In this document: positions 50,701 to 64,000 of the stretch, in pieces | Position numbering within the stretch: the first letter of the stretch is position 1 | Layout: each line of letters opens with the position of its first letter | Assembly: GCF_002443255.2 (NCBI RefSeq) | Contig: NW_019211455.1 | Location: 6,543,959 to 6,607,958, forward strand | Length of the DNA stretch: 64,000 bases | DNA from: Varroa destructor | Taxonomy: Eukaryota; Arthropoda; Arachnida; Mesostigmata; Varroidae | Direction of reading: 5' to 3' | Translations under genes and position numbers: made by a program | Notes under the pieces: generated by a model | What the model saw: the letters and a program-made list of their open reading frames with translations, nothing else | Database searches by the model: none | Told to the model about the DNA's origin: nothing

Positions 50701-53700
50701 GATTCAGATGGGAGCCACAAATGGCGACCGATGTCGAGGTTCATCAAAGAAAGAAAATGGCGAAAGCAGCAGTGGAAAAAATGGAGACAACAATGGAGGA
50801 AAGGACAGGGGTAGCGGTAGCAGTAAAGACGGCGACGAGAAGGGTAGAGACAACAAAGATAGCGACCGAAAAGATGGCGAATCAAAAGACAACGATGACA
50901 GCGACGACGTCGACAAAAAGTCGAAGCTGCACCTAAGGAGAAATATCAAAGGCATTAAAGACGAAGCCTCGTTAGACGAACGAACAAAGCGTGCCCAAAA
51001 GGAGGAGAAGGAGCGAATGGAGCGTTTGCAAAAGCAACGACAAAGAGCTCTCAATGCTCTAAAAGAGCTGAGGGGACAGCTGGCAAAGCCATTTGACGAG
51101 GCGACAAGGTCAATAGTCGCTGCACAGGGGGTCACCCCGTCAGCTAGTGACGAGATCGGAGTCGAGAACAGGAGTGCTAAACGGAACGAAGACAACAGCG
51201 AGATTACCACAGAGATTCCCGATGACAATGAGGATGTCACTATAGTTAAGGAGGAGAAACAAACAAAAAAGAAGGATAAGGATAGAGAAAGGGACGGCGA
51301 CGTTATCGAGTTGTCATCTGGTGATGAAGACGAGGAAAGTTCTGATATCCCAAAAGAACGAGATGTGATCAATGTCAGCGATGAATCGGAGGACGAGGAT
51401 GAAGAGCTGGACCTTAGTACGTTAGTGCATCCGATTCGTGACGACAAAGGACGGGTGCTTGTCAACGTTGGGCACGACGATAACGAAAAGGATATATTTA
51501 TTGCTCCTCAACTCGCTCCCATTATAAAACCGCATCAGATTGGCGGGGTACGTTTCCTATACGAGAATGTGGTAGAGAGTAAGGAAAGATTTGAGACCAC
51601 CCCAGGATTCGGTTGCATTCTAGCACATAGCATGGGATTGGGCAAGACCATCCAGGTTATCACATTTATCGATGTGTTCTTGCGCCACACATCGGCACGG
51701 AAGGTCCTAGTTATCACTCCAATCAACACCATTCAGAATTGGCAAGGTAAATTTACAAAGTAATAACATAATTGTCATTTAGTTCAAATATTTTAGTTGA
51801 GGTAACAGCTTTATTAAATGGTTCTAGATGCATAGCGTTGTGTAAAAAAATTACTGTGTTTGTGAAGTAGAAGAAATTATTTTGTCAGCTATGTGTTTTC
51901 TGTGTATCGTTCCCAGTCCATGTTCTTCTAAGAGCTTATAAAACTAAAATTATAAAATATGAATCTAAAATGTTTGTGTTGTTACATTTTATTATTAAAG
52001 TTCCTGCTAAATAATGGCTTATACTAAATCTAACTTTATTTTCTTCGCCCTTATGTTATAGCTGAATTCGACAAGTGGGTGCCCAAAGAGGACCAAGTAC
52101 ACCCATCATTTGTCAATGACGGCCACGTACGACCTCGTAACTATCCTGTGTTTCTACTTAACGAAGCATACAAATCGACAACCGCACGTCATCGTGTTAT
52201 TAAAGATTGGGAGGACCAGGGGGGTGTTATGCTTATGGGCTATGAGATGTACCGCACATTGGCCCTGAAAAAAACCTACAAACCAAAGGGAAGGAGGAAG
52301 GCCAACAACGCTCAAGATTCAGAGGAAACGCAGCGTCGAGATCGCGCGCTACTTGAAGAGGTCTATGAGGCGTTGGTCAATCCCGGACCCGACCTTGTGG
52401 TTTGTGACGAAGGCCATCGTATCAAAAATTGCAATGCATCCACTTCCGCCGCTCTCAAGGATATCAAGACGCGCCGTCGTATTGTTTTGACAGGCTATCC
52501 TTTACAGAACAATCTAATAGAATATTGGTGCATGGTGGACTTTGTTCGACCCGCATATTTGGGCACAAAGATGGAGTTCACTAATATGTTCGAACGGCCC
52601 ATACAGAACGGCCAGTGCGTTGATTCAACGCCGAAGGATCGGCAATTAATGAAGTTCCGCGCACACGTGTTGCATTCACTGCTGATCGGTTTTGTACAGC
52701 GTAGAGGTCATGGCGTTTTAAAAGACGCCCTTCCACATAAAGAGGAGCATGTGATAATGGTCAGAATGACCGAAGTTCAACGCGCACTTTACTCTGCACT
52801 TGTCCGGGAGTTTGTCACCGATTCTGATAATTCGGCCAACCCATTGAAGATTTTCGCTGTCTGCTGCAAAATCTGGAATCATCCAGACATTCTGTACAAT
52901 CTAGTCAGAAATAAAAAAGGGCTACCGCCAACGGCAGTAATGGATCTGGACATTGATGACGGTACAGCGGAGGGTCCAAGCGGCGTGTGCACCCCACGGA
53001 AAGCACCCGGTGAAGACGGAGAAAGTCTTTTGGAGCCTGAAGGGGTTACTGAGGAGAAAGATGAAGGGCTTACGGTAAAAAAGAAACGAGGTCGAAAGAA
53101 AAAAGAACTGCCTGTACCCGTCGAACCGTTGCCAACGAACAAAGTTGACGATGATCTTAACAAGATCTCCTATGAGTGGGTGTGTACATTTCCCTCATGT
53201 TGTAAAATTTATGAGTTGGTTTACCGCTAATATTTTCACTGCTTCATCCTGTAACGCTTGGTTTCAGCTAGTATTGTGTTGTTTATTTTAATGTATACTT
53301 ATTTCATTTCCTATATATATATATATATGCCCGAATTCGGTGTTTCACAGGCGTACGATATTCTAGAAGACTATAAGCCGGACGATGTCTCCAATAGCCA
53401 CAAAATACTGCTTCTGATGGAGATGGTGGATACGGCGATGAAAATTGGAGACAAACTTCTTGTGTTTAGTCAGTCCCTGCTCACGCTCGACCTGGTTGAA
53501 AGGTTTTTGCAAGCGCGCGATTTGCCGCCACGACCGGGTTTACCGTACACCGATAAATGGGTCCGGAATAGAACCTATTTCCGTAAGTATCCGCTACTTT
53601 TACTACACGACTGTTTTTATTTGTTAAGGTTATTAATTTAATACATTGTAGTCCTTAATGAGAAGTAAGATTGCTACGAGATGTTCTTTCACTAGCTTTC

Positions 53701-56700
53701 AGTCTAAAAAAGTGTAATTCTCAAATAAGAAATTATACTTTAATTTCAAACAAAAGCTCCTACCGAAGTTGCATCACTTTCAACTGTTTTTTGGTGTGTA
53801 TAAGATATCTGCCCATTTCTTTGATAAACATTGAGTTGCTCGACGAAAAAACGAGTTGTCTTTTATGCCTATTAATTAAGCAGACTATTCTCCCAGTTGC
53901 TCCAAGTTTGAATACCGTATTTTATTTATAGCGCGTTGTATTAATTGTAGCAATATATAAGGGTTAAAGAGAAGCATGGAAAGTTTTTCCGGTGTCGGAG
54001 GAAACTCCTAGCTGGACGCTTTTACCGTTTAAATTCAGGTTGGTATAACTATAATACAACTAAGTTTCTAGTCGGATTAATGTAATTAAAAATCGATTTC
54101 GTGTGAGATTATCGTTATATACCCCAGTTGTTGTCGATAATGTGCAGTGGACCGTTTACTTAGATTTGACCCTTATAAGATACAATGCCTTCGTATCCCA
54201 GTAGATGAGGAATCTGCTAAAGGTTTGCCTAGAACGTAGTAGTTTAAGTAGCTGAAAGCACTTGCTAGCACAACGCAGACTTACTGTATGAGTTTAAAAT
54301 CAGTCGGGTAGATCGAGCCGGATTTAAAAGCTCACGCCATGGGATCATCCTTTTGAATAATAAACACGTAAATAATGAACCTTGTTTAGTTATTTATTAT
54401 TGGGAATAATAATAAGCAGCATAGGAAACATTTAACGATAACTCGCACAATATGTCGATGGGGTCATCTACGTGCGAGAGACGGAAATTGATGCAGTCTT
54501 CTATATTTTATTCACGATTGCGCCGCATCCATAATAACAATGGATTTTTTTGTTTTTCGTCGAATTTCCAATGGGAACATAGTTATTATGTAGTTCATTC
54601 TTTTTAGGCCTCGATGGCAGCACATCTGGACAGGATCGAGAGAAGATGATCAACGACTTCAACCGCAACCCATGCGTGGCACTCTTCCTGCTATCAACCC
54701 GTGCAGGATGTCTCGGCATTAATTTGATAGGGGCAAACCGTATTATTGTTCTGGATGCCTCGTGGAACCCGTGCCACGACGCACAAGCTGTGTGCAGGGT
54801 TTACAGATACGGACAACAGAAACCCTGTTATATCTACCGATTTGTCTGTGATAACTCTTTGGAAAAGAGGATTTACGATCGACAGGTATGTTTCGGACTA
54901 TATTACAGTTACAATGCAATTTTTCTATGGACACTAGCGATGAAAAAAATCGGCCTTTGAATGTTGCACTTCTCAAAACGCATACTATCATGAAAACAAG
55001 CCCTCGTCTAAGAAAGAACAATGCGCAACTTCTAAGTTTGGGACGGCTAAACTAGGGGCAGTTACTGAGTTATGACGCTACTTAGATTCCACAGAGTTAA
55101 CATATGCATCTTATTTACTTTACGTAATATGTTCGCTACTTAATTTTAGGTTAACAAACAGGGAATGTCGGATCGCGTAGTCGATGAAATGAATCCCGAG
55201 GCAAAGCTGACATGGAAGGATGTATCGACGTTAATTCATGAGGATGAGACAGACCCACCTGTTCAAGACTACTCGGACAAAAGTGAATCGTTTAGTGACC
55301 CTATCATGAGGCAAGTAGTACTGGCCAATTCGGCGGCCTTTACTAAACTACCATTTGAGCATGAATCTCTCCTACTTGACCAGAAAGACCAAAAGCTAAC
55401 GAAGTACGAAAAGAAACTTGCCAAAATATCATATGAACAGGAAAGGAAAGCAGCTCAGCTAGGTGGCCGCTGCAATTATGGAGGAGTAAACCTAATGAAT
55501 GGCGGACGGGGAGGGGGAACCTACGGCACGTATCCTCCCCGGGTGGGCATGGTCCGAGACTACAAGACCGGACAGCTGGTGCCGACCCCCATGGGAGCCA
55601 TAGGGGTCAACGCTGGCACGGCCTTGGTCCACCAGCTGATTAAGCAGGGCATGACGGTGCAAAAGATGAAGGTGCCACGAAGCCTTTCCATCGGCTTAAT
55701 CAACGAGCCGCCAGTACACGTGCCTGCCGGCAGCGAGCTATTCGTGATGAAGACGCCTCGCGGGGTGTATTTGCGCCTGCCATGCGAGCGCGTCATCGCC
55801 ATGAGGCTGCCACAAACGCTTGATCAACTATGCATGGCGCGGCCTAGCCCTTTTAGGAATACCATTCAGCCCGAGCACAGCTTCATGCATGCTGCAGCTG
55901 CTCGAAAGCCTGAGGTGATCAACCTGGACGACGATTCGTCCACCGACGTCGAGGACGACAAGCCTACTAAGGCAAAGCCCAAGGTGATCACCATCGAATC
56001 GGAGACCATTTCGCGCAATAAGGGTCTCTACGACATGCTCACTAAGGACTGCAAGTCGGCCGCGGCGCCGAAGGACGACACGGACGGCGATCTTCTCGGC
56101 CGGGTAGCTGCCAATAAGGACCTGCAGCTTCAAGTAACTGAAGTGCGCACGGAACGAAAGGCGCGTATGAAGATCACGCAACGGAAACGCGTTGATACGA
56201 ACAGCGGAAGTGGTGGTAGCGGTAGCGGTGGGGACCGAGCGCATTTGTTAGAGCTGAACGGTGACGGAGTCGAAGTGTCAGAGGTACCTCTTGAAGGTCT
56301 GAATAGCGTCGACGGTACAGAAGGGGATTCCGAGCTAGATGAAGCACTTCGAAATGACCCACCTGAAGACGAGTTGTTTGACCTAGGAGGTTTGCTTGGT
56401 ACAGAGATCAGTGTGAGTCCCGTTAAACCTTTAAAACAACGACGTAAAAGCCCGGTTCGGACAAAACTTGACGTTGACGACGAAGACGAGGAGGACGAGG
56501 ATCTTGACGATTCAGTTGGCACCAATGGTCAGGCCAACATGCCCTCTAGTAATGGTTAGTATAAAATTTTTCTAACGTTGTTTTTTAGAAAAAGTTTTTA
56601 TGGAGTCTAAAGAAAGCGACGAGAGAAAATTAACGTCCAAAAATGCGGATAACCGTACATCTATTATGATTAATCGATTTCGGGATTTCTGATATGCGCT

Positions 56701-56950
56701 ACTCAACAGTCCACATAACTATTGCTTATAAAAAAACATTTTTCATATTCCAGATAACTCACAGGGTTCCGCTTCAGATAATTCTGTGGGAGTTAAACGT
56801 AATCCATTAACCATCCAGAGTCTGGACGAAATGTTGGATGCGCCTAAAACCAGTCCCGCCATTCCCCTGCTGGCGCCACCATCTCCGCAGGCAATTATCG
56901 CTGCTCCGTCGGCACTCGAACTAGTAGAGCCTGATAGTACGAGGACGTAA
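47778..56950 (+). CDS. RAD54L2: ARIP4/RAD54L2 Snf2-family chromatin remodelling helicase, ten exons
   Basis: This encodes a nuclear ATP-dependent DNA translocase, the androgen-receptor-interacting protein 4 family. Exons are 47778-47901, 48153-48403, 48641-49430, 49833-50572, 50708-51746, 52062-53179, 53351-53582, 54608-54885, 55150-56554 and 56754-56950. All phases agree, giving 2057 aa. Residues 1-635 are rich in Pro, Gly, Gln, Met and Tyr and look disordered. An acidic/basic charged region follows, with a SUMO-interaction-like VIELSSGDEDE. The helicase core has motif I GLGKT (K948), motif II DEGH (D1097), LTGYPLQNNLIEYWCM, STRAGCLGINLIGANR and motif VI QAVCRVYRYGQ (about 1491-1501). LHSLL and LGGLL fit nuclear-receptor boxes. 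The C-terminal region keeps KQGMSDRVVDEMNP and FEHESLLL. Human ARIP4 is about 1467 aa and lacks the long N-terminal part. Confidence 0.95.
49604..49649. repeat. 46-bp imperfect palindrome with (TA)n centre
   Basis: The arms beginning ATTGGACAGCGCAGTTATA and the reverse complement of the right side differ at two positions, around an alternating TA core. It can form a long hairpin or cruciform. It lies 40 bases before the assembly gap in ARIP4 intron 3. Confidence 0.85.
49689..49788. other. Assembly gap (100 N)
   Basis: Exactly 100 N in the intron between ARIP4 exons 3 and 4. TATATA precedes the gap. The coding frame on both sides is complete, so no exon needs to be missing. Confidence 0.99.
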
Positions 56951-57402
56951 ACCTTTTTATTGCAACGGTTGCCGCCTTCGCGCGCATAGTACGTCCGCTC
57001 TGTTTACTGCATTCTGTCTCATACTGTCATCGTATTTGACTGTATCGTATTGAGCCAGATTGAACCAGAGATTTACGAAAAGCCTAAAGCAAAGGAAGAC
57101 AACGGTTGGTTTGTAAGCACGCTGATTCTATCCGCACTAAGCGTGCGCAATGACGTTTCACCACTGTCGACATAGTCCCGCGGCTTTATGCTGTTCCGGG
57201 GCATCCGACACAATCATATAAAGAATTCAAAAAGCGTTAGGCCAATTTTGTCTACCTGTTGCTCTATTCTTCCCTCGAGTAAGAATGAAGTGTGACCGTG
57301 AACTCGACTAGTACATCTAAAGTACATTTGTCGTAAGCTAGACGAAATTACGCCGTCAATCGTTTGAACAACTGAAGCAACGCGACAAAGCCAACTTGGG
57401 CG

Positions 57403-57408
57403 AATAAA
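57403..57408 (+). terminator. RAD54L2: Candidate polyadenylation signal of ARIP4
   Basis: The first canonical AATAAA after the ARIP4 stop, 450 bases downstream. A second well-formed hexamer lies at 58897-58902, so alternative 3' ends are possible. Confidence 0.4.
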
Positions 57409-59272
57409 GGAGAACTATAGTAATGTAATCTTAACGGGGAATATAAGAGGATCGACCAGTTCTCAAAAAAAGGGACTCAGATCAATGGACGGATACAAAG
57501 AAGATGCCACCCGTCACTGATGATTGTGTTATGTAAATATTCGTGTACAGAATATATGATTAGTGTTGATATGATGACGACCTTGTATCTGACTGAATCA
57601 AGCAGTGTGTGAGTATAAAAACAAAAATTAAAAATGTCTTGACCAGCAAGGAACGAGCACTGGCAGAAGTGTGAACAATGCTGACTGGTCTAATTATTAA
57701 GCGAATCACACAGCTGTGATTGCGTTTGGTTTAATATTCTTGAAGTAGTTTAGCTGTTGTGGTTTAATGGCGCAAGCCTAATTAAGCCAAGAAGCACAGG
57801 ACCGGTGGGTGGAAGTTCCTTGTTTAAAGCACGCCTTCCCTCCTTATTTATCTGTTAGCTTTTTCTCTGTTCTCAACTGCGAAATTCTTTATTACCAGGA
57901 AAAACGTCTAGATGTCCTATTAATCTTAGGAGGGAGAATTAACAGACAAATGGCAAACTTTCAAGCCTGAATGCGAATAGATGTAACCGAGCTTGGCATG
58001 TTCGTTGGTTAGACAATGACTTTTTATTTCTCAGTGTCATCTTCATCATTGCGTGTATTGTTGACTGAATACAACGTAGTCCTAGTGCTCCGTTTAGGGC
58101 AACATCATCGTATATGGTATACTAAATAATATGGCTTTTACAAAACAAACGGATATTTTTTCACAAATTAATATTTGATTAACTTTGTGAGGTGAGGATG
58201 CCATTTTTGGGGATATCTACCCGCTGCAATACACGAAACAGGTTGAGTGTGAATTTTATCCCTGTCTTAGTGTTCTAGTTTCGATTTTATGACGTGCACG
58301 ACAAGTACGTGCGTGCGTGAAGGTCTCTCGTAAGAAACGAGGTCTTCAAAAAGAGTTGATTAGTTGAATATAGAGTTGAAAAGTGTACTATGATGAGTCC
58401 AAGACGCAGACGTCGATACGTAGCCGATCCTTCTATAGCGACTGTAAAAAGACTGTGCAAGAAAAAAAAGCGTAAGAAAGCAGTGCGAGAAAGCCAAGTG
58501 TATTCCCTACGCGAAAACGCGAAACAACAAAAAAAATGCTTATAACAAATATATGATAATGATGATTATTATTATAATAAGAAAGAAAGAACAAGCAAAA
58601 CAACATGACTCTGTACAATAGCTAGATATATAATCAAATGTTTCATAATATTAATATTGAATTGAATTACAAAGAGATATACTGTAATATAATTTGTCTA
58701 TCATCGTGATCTGAACTAAATAAGGAAATATGGTGAGTGGCACCGAGGTACGGTGCCTTGATAGAAAGAGTTAATAATAATAACAATAAGATAATACTAA
58801 TGATTAATAATGATAAAGAGAAAAGGAGATGGAAAAATGTGGCAAGCAGAATAAAAAGAGCGAGTGTGTCGTTTATGTAAATCACCGCAGCTTGTAAATA
58901 AATCTATCATATTTATGTCTCTCAGAAATAGGTCCATATTTTATTTTTTTCACCTTTCAATCTATATCATCTATATATCATTACGAACCGAACTGTAGAT
59001 TCATCAATAGTTCAAGCGCTCCTTCAAAAAATGATTAGTCGTACATAAGAAAACAATTTATAATATGACGAGTTTGCGCTACGGCGACAAAGACTGGTCA
59101 AGTAATAATAAGGTACGTGAGACAACTGGCGATGAAGGGAAATGCGAAAAAAAAATATTGTGCAAATAATGTAATAATGGACCAAATAAACAATGGTTCA
59201 GATAGATGTCTTTTTCAGCGTATATTCAACTTGTGAACAACATAAATAATTGTTCTCGTGGATTGTTGATAA

Positions 59273-59274
59273 TC

Positions 59275-59309
<35 letters not shown>
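59273..59309. repeat. (TA)n microsatellite with one interruption
   Basis: An alternating TA tract of about 37 bases, interrupted once by a C, downstream of ARIP4. Confidence 0.95.
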
Positions 59310-62300
59310 TAGGTTTTTACTAAAATAATGTCTTCTTAATATCTTTTTTCATTGATTCGTTCGTTTAAGAAGAAAATTCATTTGTTTTTACTTTGATGGA
59401 AATGTGCTGCTTTTCAAAGTATAATTATTTTGAACTTTCATAAAATATTAACCGTATTTAAGATAAATAAAACTGTGAGAATAAACAAATAGAAACCGAT
59501 TAGACTAGACAAGAAACTACTATAAAAGTGACTATAAGATAACACGTGCTTGGCCCTCGTATGTCTTTCGTTGAAATACCACTATTTAATGTTCCACATC
59601 CGTTGGCTATTTTTGGTCACTGTTTAAGGTTTTTCTTGATTATTTGAGCTGACTTCGTAACATCTATCTCTGGAATATTGTAGGTCGTTTTTATATTTTT
59701 AAACTGATTTCGATTTTGTATATGACAGCTTTGAATATTGTCTATATTTTATTGAAAAAATCTAAATCGTTGCATTTCGAAATAAATTTCAGTCGTTTTA
59801 TAACCCGAATTCTATAAAAGCAATGATAATGTTTGGTCCTTCCTAAACCGCAAGTTATAAAAGCAAAAACAGTAAGCAAAACGGGCATTGGTTTCCGAAC
59901 AACGTAGTAGTTAAAAATTATTGGATCATTGAAGTGCACCGTTACATTGATATATCTGCCAGGATGAAAATTAGAATATTTGTAAGTCACGAAATTATAA
60001 CTAAGCGGGCCATCAGTAAAGTAATAACAGCGGCTTGTGTAACACACGTGAAGTAATTAGTAGTAGTAGGAGATTGAGCTATACTTGATAGCCGCATTAT
60101 CTCGAAGTAATAAACATAAAACTAAATGAGCAATAGACTATATCCAAGAAGTATATAAGAAGTTCTAAATTCCATGAAATTGTCTTGAAATAATTTTAAA
60201 CGCAACCAGTCTCTTACGTCAGGTTACCACAATGTGGCATTACTGCATTGGGCACGTTTCGTAAATTCAAATATCTGACAAGATGAGCGCGACCATCGTA
60301 ATATAGAATTACAGGTGAGAAAGTTGACGGAGTTTTTAAGGTACTCTGAAGCTTCCTATTGTTCAATTGGTAAAATCAAATAACTACGAAGTAAGTCCGA
60401 AATATGAAAAGGATAGCCTTAAAATGGTTTCTAATCGAGACCAACTGTACGAAAAGTCAACGCCGTCCTCTACAGTGCGCAATTATTGTCACAACCGTTT
60501 CACGAAAAGGGTGACAATTTTTTTTTTGTAATTTTTCGTTGAAATCTGACGTGTCTTATTTTGAGCAAAAGCAGCAGTCAGACAATGAAATGCTTTAAAA
60601 GAAACTAAAACGGAAAAAACCTTTGCGCATTGCCATTACCTTCGTCTGTGACTAGTTTTTGGTTTTAAAAAAAACTTTGTCTTCGGTTACGAATGACGTA
60701 TATGGCCTTATGGGTGTCGTGCACCCTCTCCAATTTTGGATTCGAGGCTTCCCTTATATGTATAGTATAGGCGTTCTTAAAAAGCTGCACTGGTTTTTCT
60801 TGAAACTGCGTTCTGTGCCTTTCGTTTGGAGCTAACCGCAATTAAAAGTTATATTACCCAAATATATGAAGCTGTTTAGCAACACAACGATTGTTTCTTC
60901 GGTCTTCCCTTTACATAGTCCTTTTGAGGCGGTATAAGTTCAAACTGTACGATGAAAGGCCGATGAAATGACTAGCTAATGTACGAATTGACCTTAAAGA
61001 TGAATCACCTGTAAATGGTATTCAAACCGCAACTGCTTACAAGCAAGCGCAAGAATTACATTGTTCTACTAATGAATTACAAAAGGCAACGTAGGCGAAA
61101 ATTGAGCCGTGAAGAGCAGTCCCGTGCCGCGAAGGGTATTTCACTTTGTTATTAAAAATTTTTCATGGTCATCTCTTACCAACCTTTCACTTCCTCTTTT
61201 CGTCCGAGTCGCTGGCCACTTCAGCCGCACACGTCGCATCGGTTGGTGAACGAAACTTCATTGTGTTCATCCTCAACCTGTATTCAACCGTGTCTATAAA
61301 TTCAACTGTGGAGCACTGAAGCTTGTACGACGTTTCGTTCCAGACGGACAAAGCAGTCTGACAGTGCCGCTTTGCCTCTACTTATAGTTGAATGTCATGT
61401 TCGACAATGAACGTTTTCGCTATCCAGGCACGATGTACTAAAAACCGGCAGATTACTGTCCAGGACTTACCATTTGATTTCTTAGACAACGCTAGGTTCT
61501 TTGTAAATGCAAGGCCCCGTGACTCATGACGGTGACAGGCCGCGGCTGCTTATGCCGACATCTATTCTCAGAGAACAAATTCGTAGAGACAAAATATGGC
61601 TCTTGTAAAGGAAGGAAAGGCGCAATAGGGCAAAAATTTATCAGAGCTTTATCTCCAAGTACGAACCATCAACAATTCATTGTTAGTCACAGAACTACAT
61701 GCAAGGCCTGACTAGGCGAGTATCTATTCTGTCGGGCATACTAAGCTTAAGTAACATCGAAGGATTTTATAATCAATACCAAATCAAAACTGCCTTAAGT
61801 TAGGTGACACCTTTGATAGGATGGAAGGTTACGAGCACAAAAAAAATACTAAATAAAATTTCTATTTTGAATTTATTTCTGTTTGGGTAAGATATTATTT
61901 GCCACAGTTGCTGCGAAACTCATGAGATTTGAATGTAAGAATTTGGTCTTCAACAAACTTACCCGACCTGTGAATGTGTTGGAACAATACCTTTCCACAT
62001 GTTTGAAGTTCGTTAGGAAACCTCCGTGTAGCATATAGCTAATGGCTAAGAAGGACGGTAAAATAAACTAATATTTTTTTGATCCTACAACTGATTGCAA
62101 TCAGTGCTTTAAATACTAATCAGCACATAGTAGTCACCTAAAGAATGAGTCCGCGTTTGAAGGAGTCATAGGTTATTTCAAAAAGGTCTATATTTTAGCT
62201 ATTATGGTTGATCTATATGTTACAGTTCTATCATAATCTTATATGCATGTTTTTTATTTGCTTAAATGATAATTAATAAAAGTAACTAACGTTTTATTTA

Positions 62301-63300
62301 TTTCGAGGCGTAGGGATTTGAAAATATTGCAAGAAGAAATACTATTTAATTTCGGGAACTATCTCGCCGTACCTATAAGGTATTTCTCTGTACTGATATA
62401 AGGACATTTTGTTACACTTATAACTTTTCATTTAAGTTGAGGCGTTGCGTGAGGCGCACGGCGAGCCGTTAAAACAAACGGTGTCGTTACTCCATGGTGA
62501 TTTGCGTGGGTGGTTTTGGTTTAGCCGAAACTCATAATCGGATGGCTTACGTTTTTCGCTTCTTCACTACTAAATAAACCCAGTGTGACGGATATGCTGA
62601 ACAACGATGAGAAGCTATAAAAAGTAAAAGCTCCTTTTTGAGGGCTTTGTGATACGTTTGATTTCAGGTGCGCTCCACTGCAATGCCAGCAGTCTCTAAC
62701 CCTAAACAATAACCCCGTGACCTTAAATGATACGCGCTTCTTTCTCTCATGAGACAAAGCTATTTCAGGTTGCTGTAATTTGATTTTACGTTCGTCTTAC
62801 CCGCCTATCAGCGCATCCGGCATTGCCACGCAATCAAATGGGTGCCCCCCAGGCTTACTGGAAATAAGGAAATTTTCGTTTTATGCGTAACGGCTTGTTT
62901 GTTCAGAAAGCGCAAGCAGTCAGGGGTCCGAAGATGGAGTATGAACTCACAGCAGGAATATTGAGGAAATTGACTTGGGGTAGTCATATGTGAAATAATT
63001 ACACAGGCAATATTTTAGCCTTATATGGTTTTACTCACAGTACCTGAGATGAAATAGTTATTTGTAAATAAACAAATAACATGGAAAGACAGAATAGGTG
63101 CTTTTTTACAGATCACTGGCTCATTTTAAATACAACCTTAAGATTCATGTCGCGTTCGTTAATTTGGGTGAAATTTACTTTATGTTAATATCACACACCC
63201 GGAAAAAGTGACTTGACAGCTTATCGCAGCTGTGTTTCGAGCTCTAGTGTATGGTATCACCGTTAGGTATTCCACCAATCGACTCATTCCCATCACGAAA

Positions 63301-63370
63301 CGTAGTAGTAGTCTAGACCACAACGTATCCCTGAGATTAGCAGGTCAATAAGTTACCCACTGGGCTATCA
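63301..63370 (-). pseudogene. Degenerate tRNA or tRNA-derived SINE head
   Basis: On the minus strand, TAGCCCAGTGGGT fits the tRNA/Pol III A box. CCTG-CTAATCT-CAGG forms an anticodon-arm-like hairpin with a 7-base loop (anticodon position AAT). GTGGT-CTAGACT-ACTAC forms a T-arm-like hairpin with a 7-base loop. The acceptor arms do not pair, the D stem is poor and the B box is weak. It is therefore not a functional tRNA; a tRNA-derived repeat or pseudogene is more likely. Confidence 0.3.
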
Positions 63371-64000
63371 CGGGACAGCCAACCACAGCCTAGATTAAAT
63401 AATATGGCGCTCATTTTCTTCGTGTGAAACTGTTTTGACTAAGCACACTATACATGTGTCACAAAAAAAAAATTAATTCACCCGAGCTGTGTTGCTTCGA
63501 AGCGAATCTTTATATGGGCGAGACCTAAAAGGCAGGTTCGCAATATAATCCTGTAGGGATTTAGCTGTTGACTGGCTAATCTATTTTTTTGTGAAAATAC
63601 TCTTTCTGGTTACAACTTTTTGTGTACTAGACGACCCATAAACTGAACGATTTCCATTAGCGATTCATTTATAAAATATCACAAAATGTGCTAATAATGC
63701 TGAATTCTCTATTTACAAACATACATTGCATCGCTGATCGCAAATTTTTTCCTTATGATGATCAACACAACTTAAGAATTTAATGGCATTTAATGGAGAA
63801 ATGAACTGACTAATTTTGTCTTTATTTTTCTAGCTAATCGTGATCACTGAAAAGCGACTATACTATACGTTGCTGCTTTAAACATGAGCAGTAACCAGAC
63901 AACGATACACGTCCCGGTCCTAAAATCCAAAAAATTATTCAAATTATATGCGTTAGATCCACACAAGCAATAAACACACATCAAAGTGGTTAAATATGCC

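Larger units (their letters stand above)
56951..64000. other. ARIP4 3' UTR and AT-rich downstream region
   Basis: After the ARIP4 3' UTR there is AT-rich DNA with poly-T tracts and a (TA)n tract at 59273-59309. Short frames on both strands have no support. The only structured item I recognised is the tRNA-like segment at 63301-63370. Confidence 0.5.

Noticed and set aside
50704..51465. Ser-rich 253-codon antisense frame over ARIP4 exon 5
   Set aside because: It is the reverse complement of the acidic/basic low-complexity coding region; its Ser/Leu bias follows from that composition.

Overview
This is a eukaryotic window. Genes are split by GT-AG introns, intergenic DNA is AT-rich, and there are (TA)n microsatellites and two 100-N assembly gaps. 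The encoded proteins are animal proteins. The mix of tiny (66 nt) and multi-kilobase introns and the gene families suggest an arthropod, possibly a parasitiform mite; the species is inferred, not shown. No prokaryotic features, CRISPR arrays, rRNA or autonomous transposon ORFs were found.

Layout. (1) 1761-12905, + strand: a six-exon monoglyceride-lipase-like serine hydrolase (326 aa, all splice phases consistent) with a predicted N-myristoylation signal and a 7.5 kb first intron. (2) 38095-16329, - strand: a large NRF-6/acyltransferase-3 (nose-resistant-to-fluoxetine type) membrane protein. Eleven exons chain in frame, but one exon set carrying the first membrane helix could not be found. Its first intron holds an unrelated-looking P/E/T/V-rich terminal exon on the same strand (33480-32946) with its own polyadenylation signal. 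(3) 40044-40778, + strand: mitochondrial ribosomal protein S33 (106 aa, two coding exons) with a 5' leader carrying a TISU/YY1-like motif and a 66-nt intron. (4) 47778-56950, + strand: a ten-exon ARIP4/RAD54L2 Snf2-family helicase (2057 aa). About 635 residues of Pro/Gly/Gln-rich sequence precede the part that aligns with the vertebrate protein. A probable non-coding first exon lies at about 43.7-44.3 kb. (5) 56951-64000: the ARIP4 3' UTR, then AT-rich intergenic DNA with a possible tRNA-derived element near 63.3 kb.

The four genes have unrelated roles: lipid hydrolysis, membrane acyl transfer or lipid transport, mitochondrial translation and chromatin remodelling. There is no sign of an operon or a multi-gene system. 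I did not find a convincing new system. The most notable items are the low-complexity N-terminal extension of ARIP4 with a possible internal start, the loss of the conserved His in the acyltransferase-3 gene, the AxSxG nucleophile elbow in the lipase, the orphan P/E/T-rich exon, and two spliced upstream ORFs.
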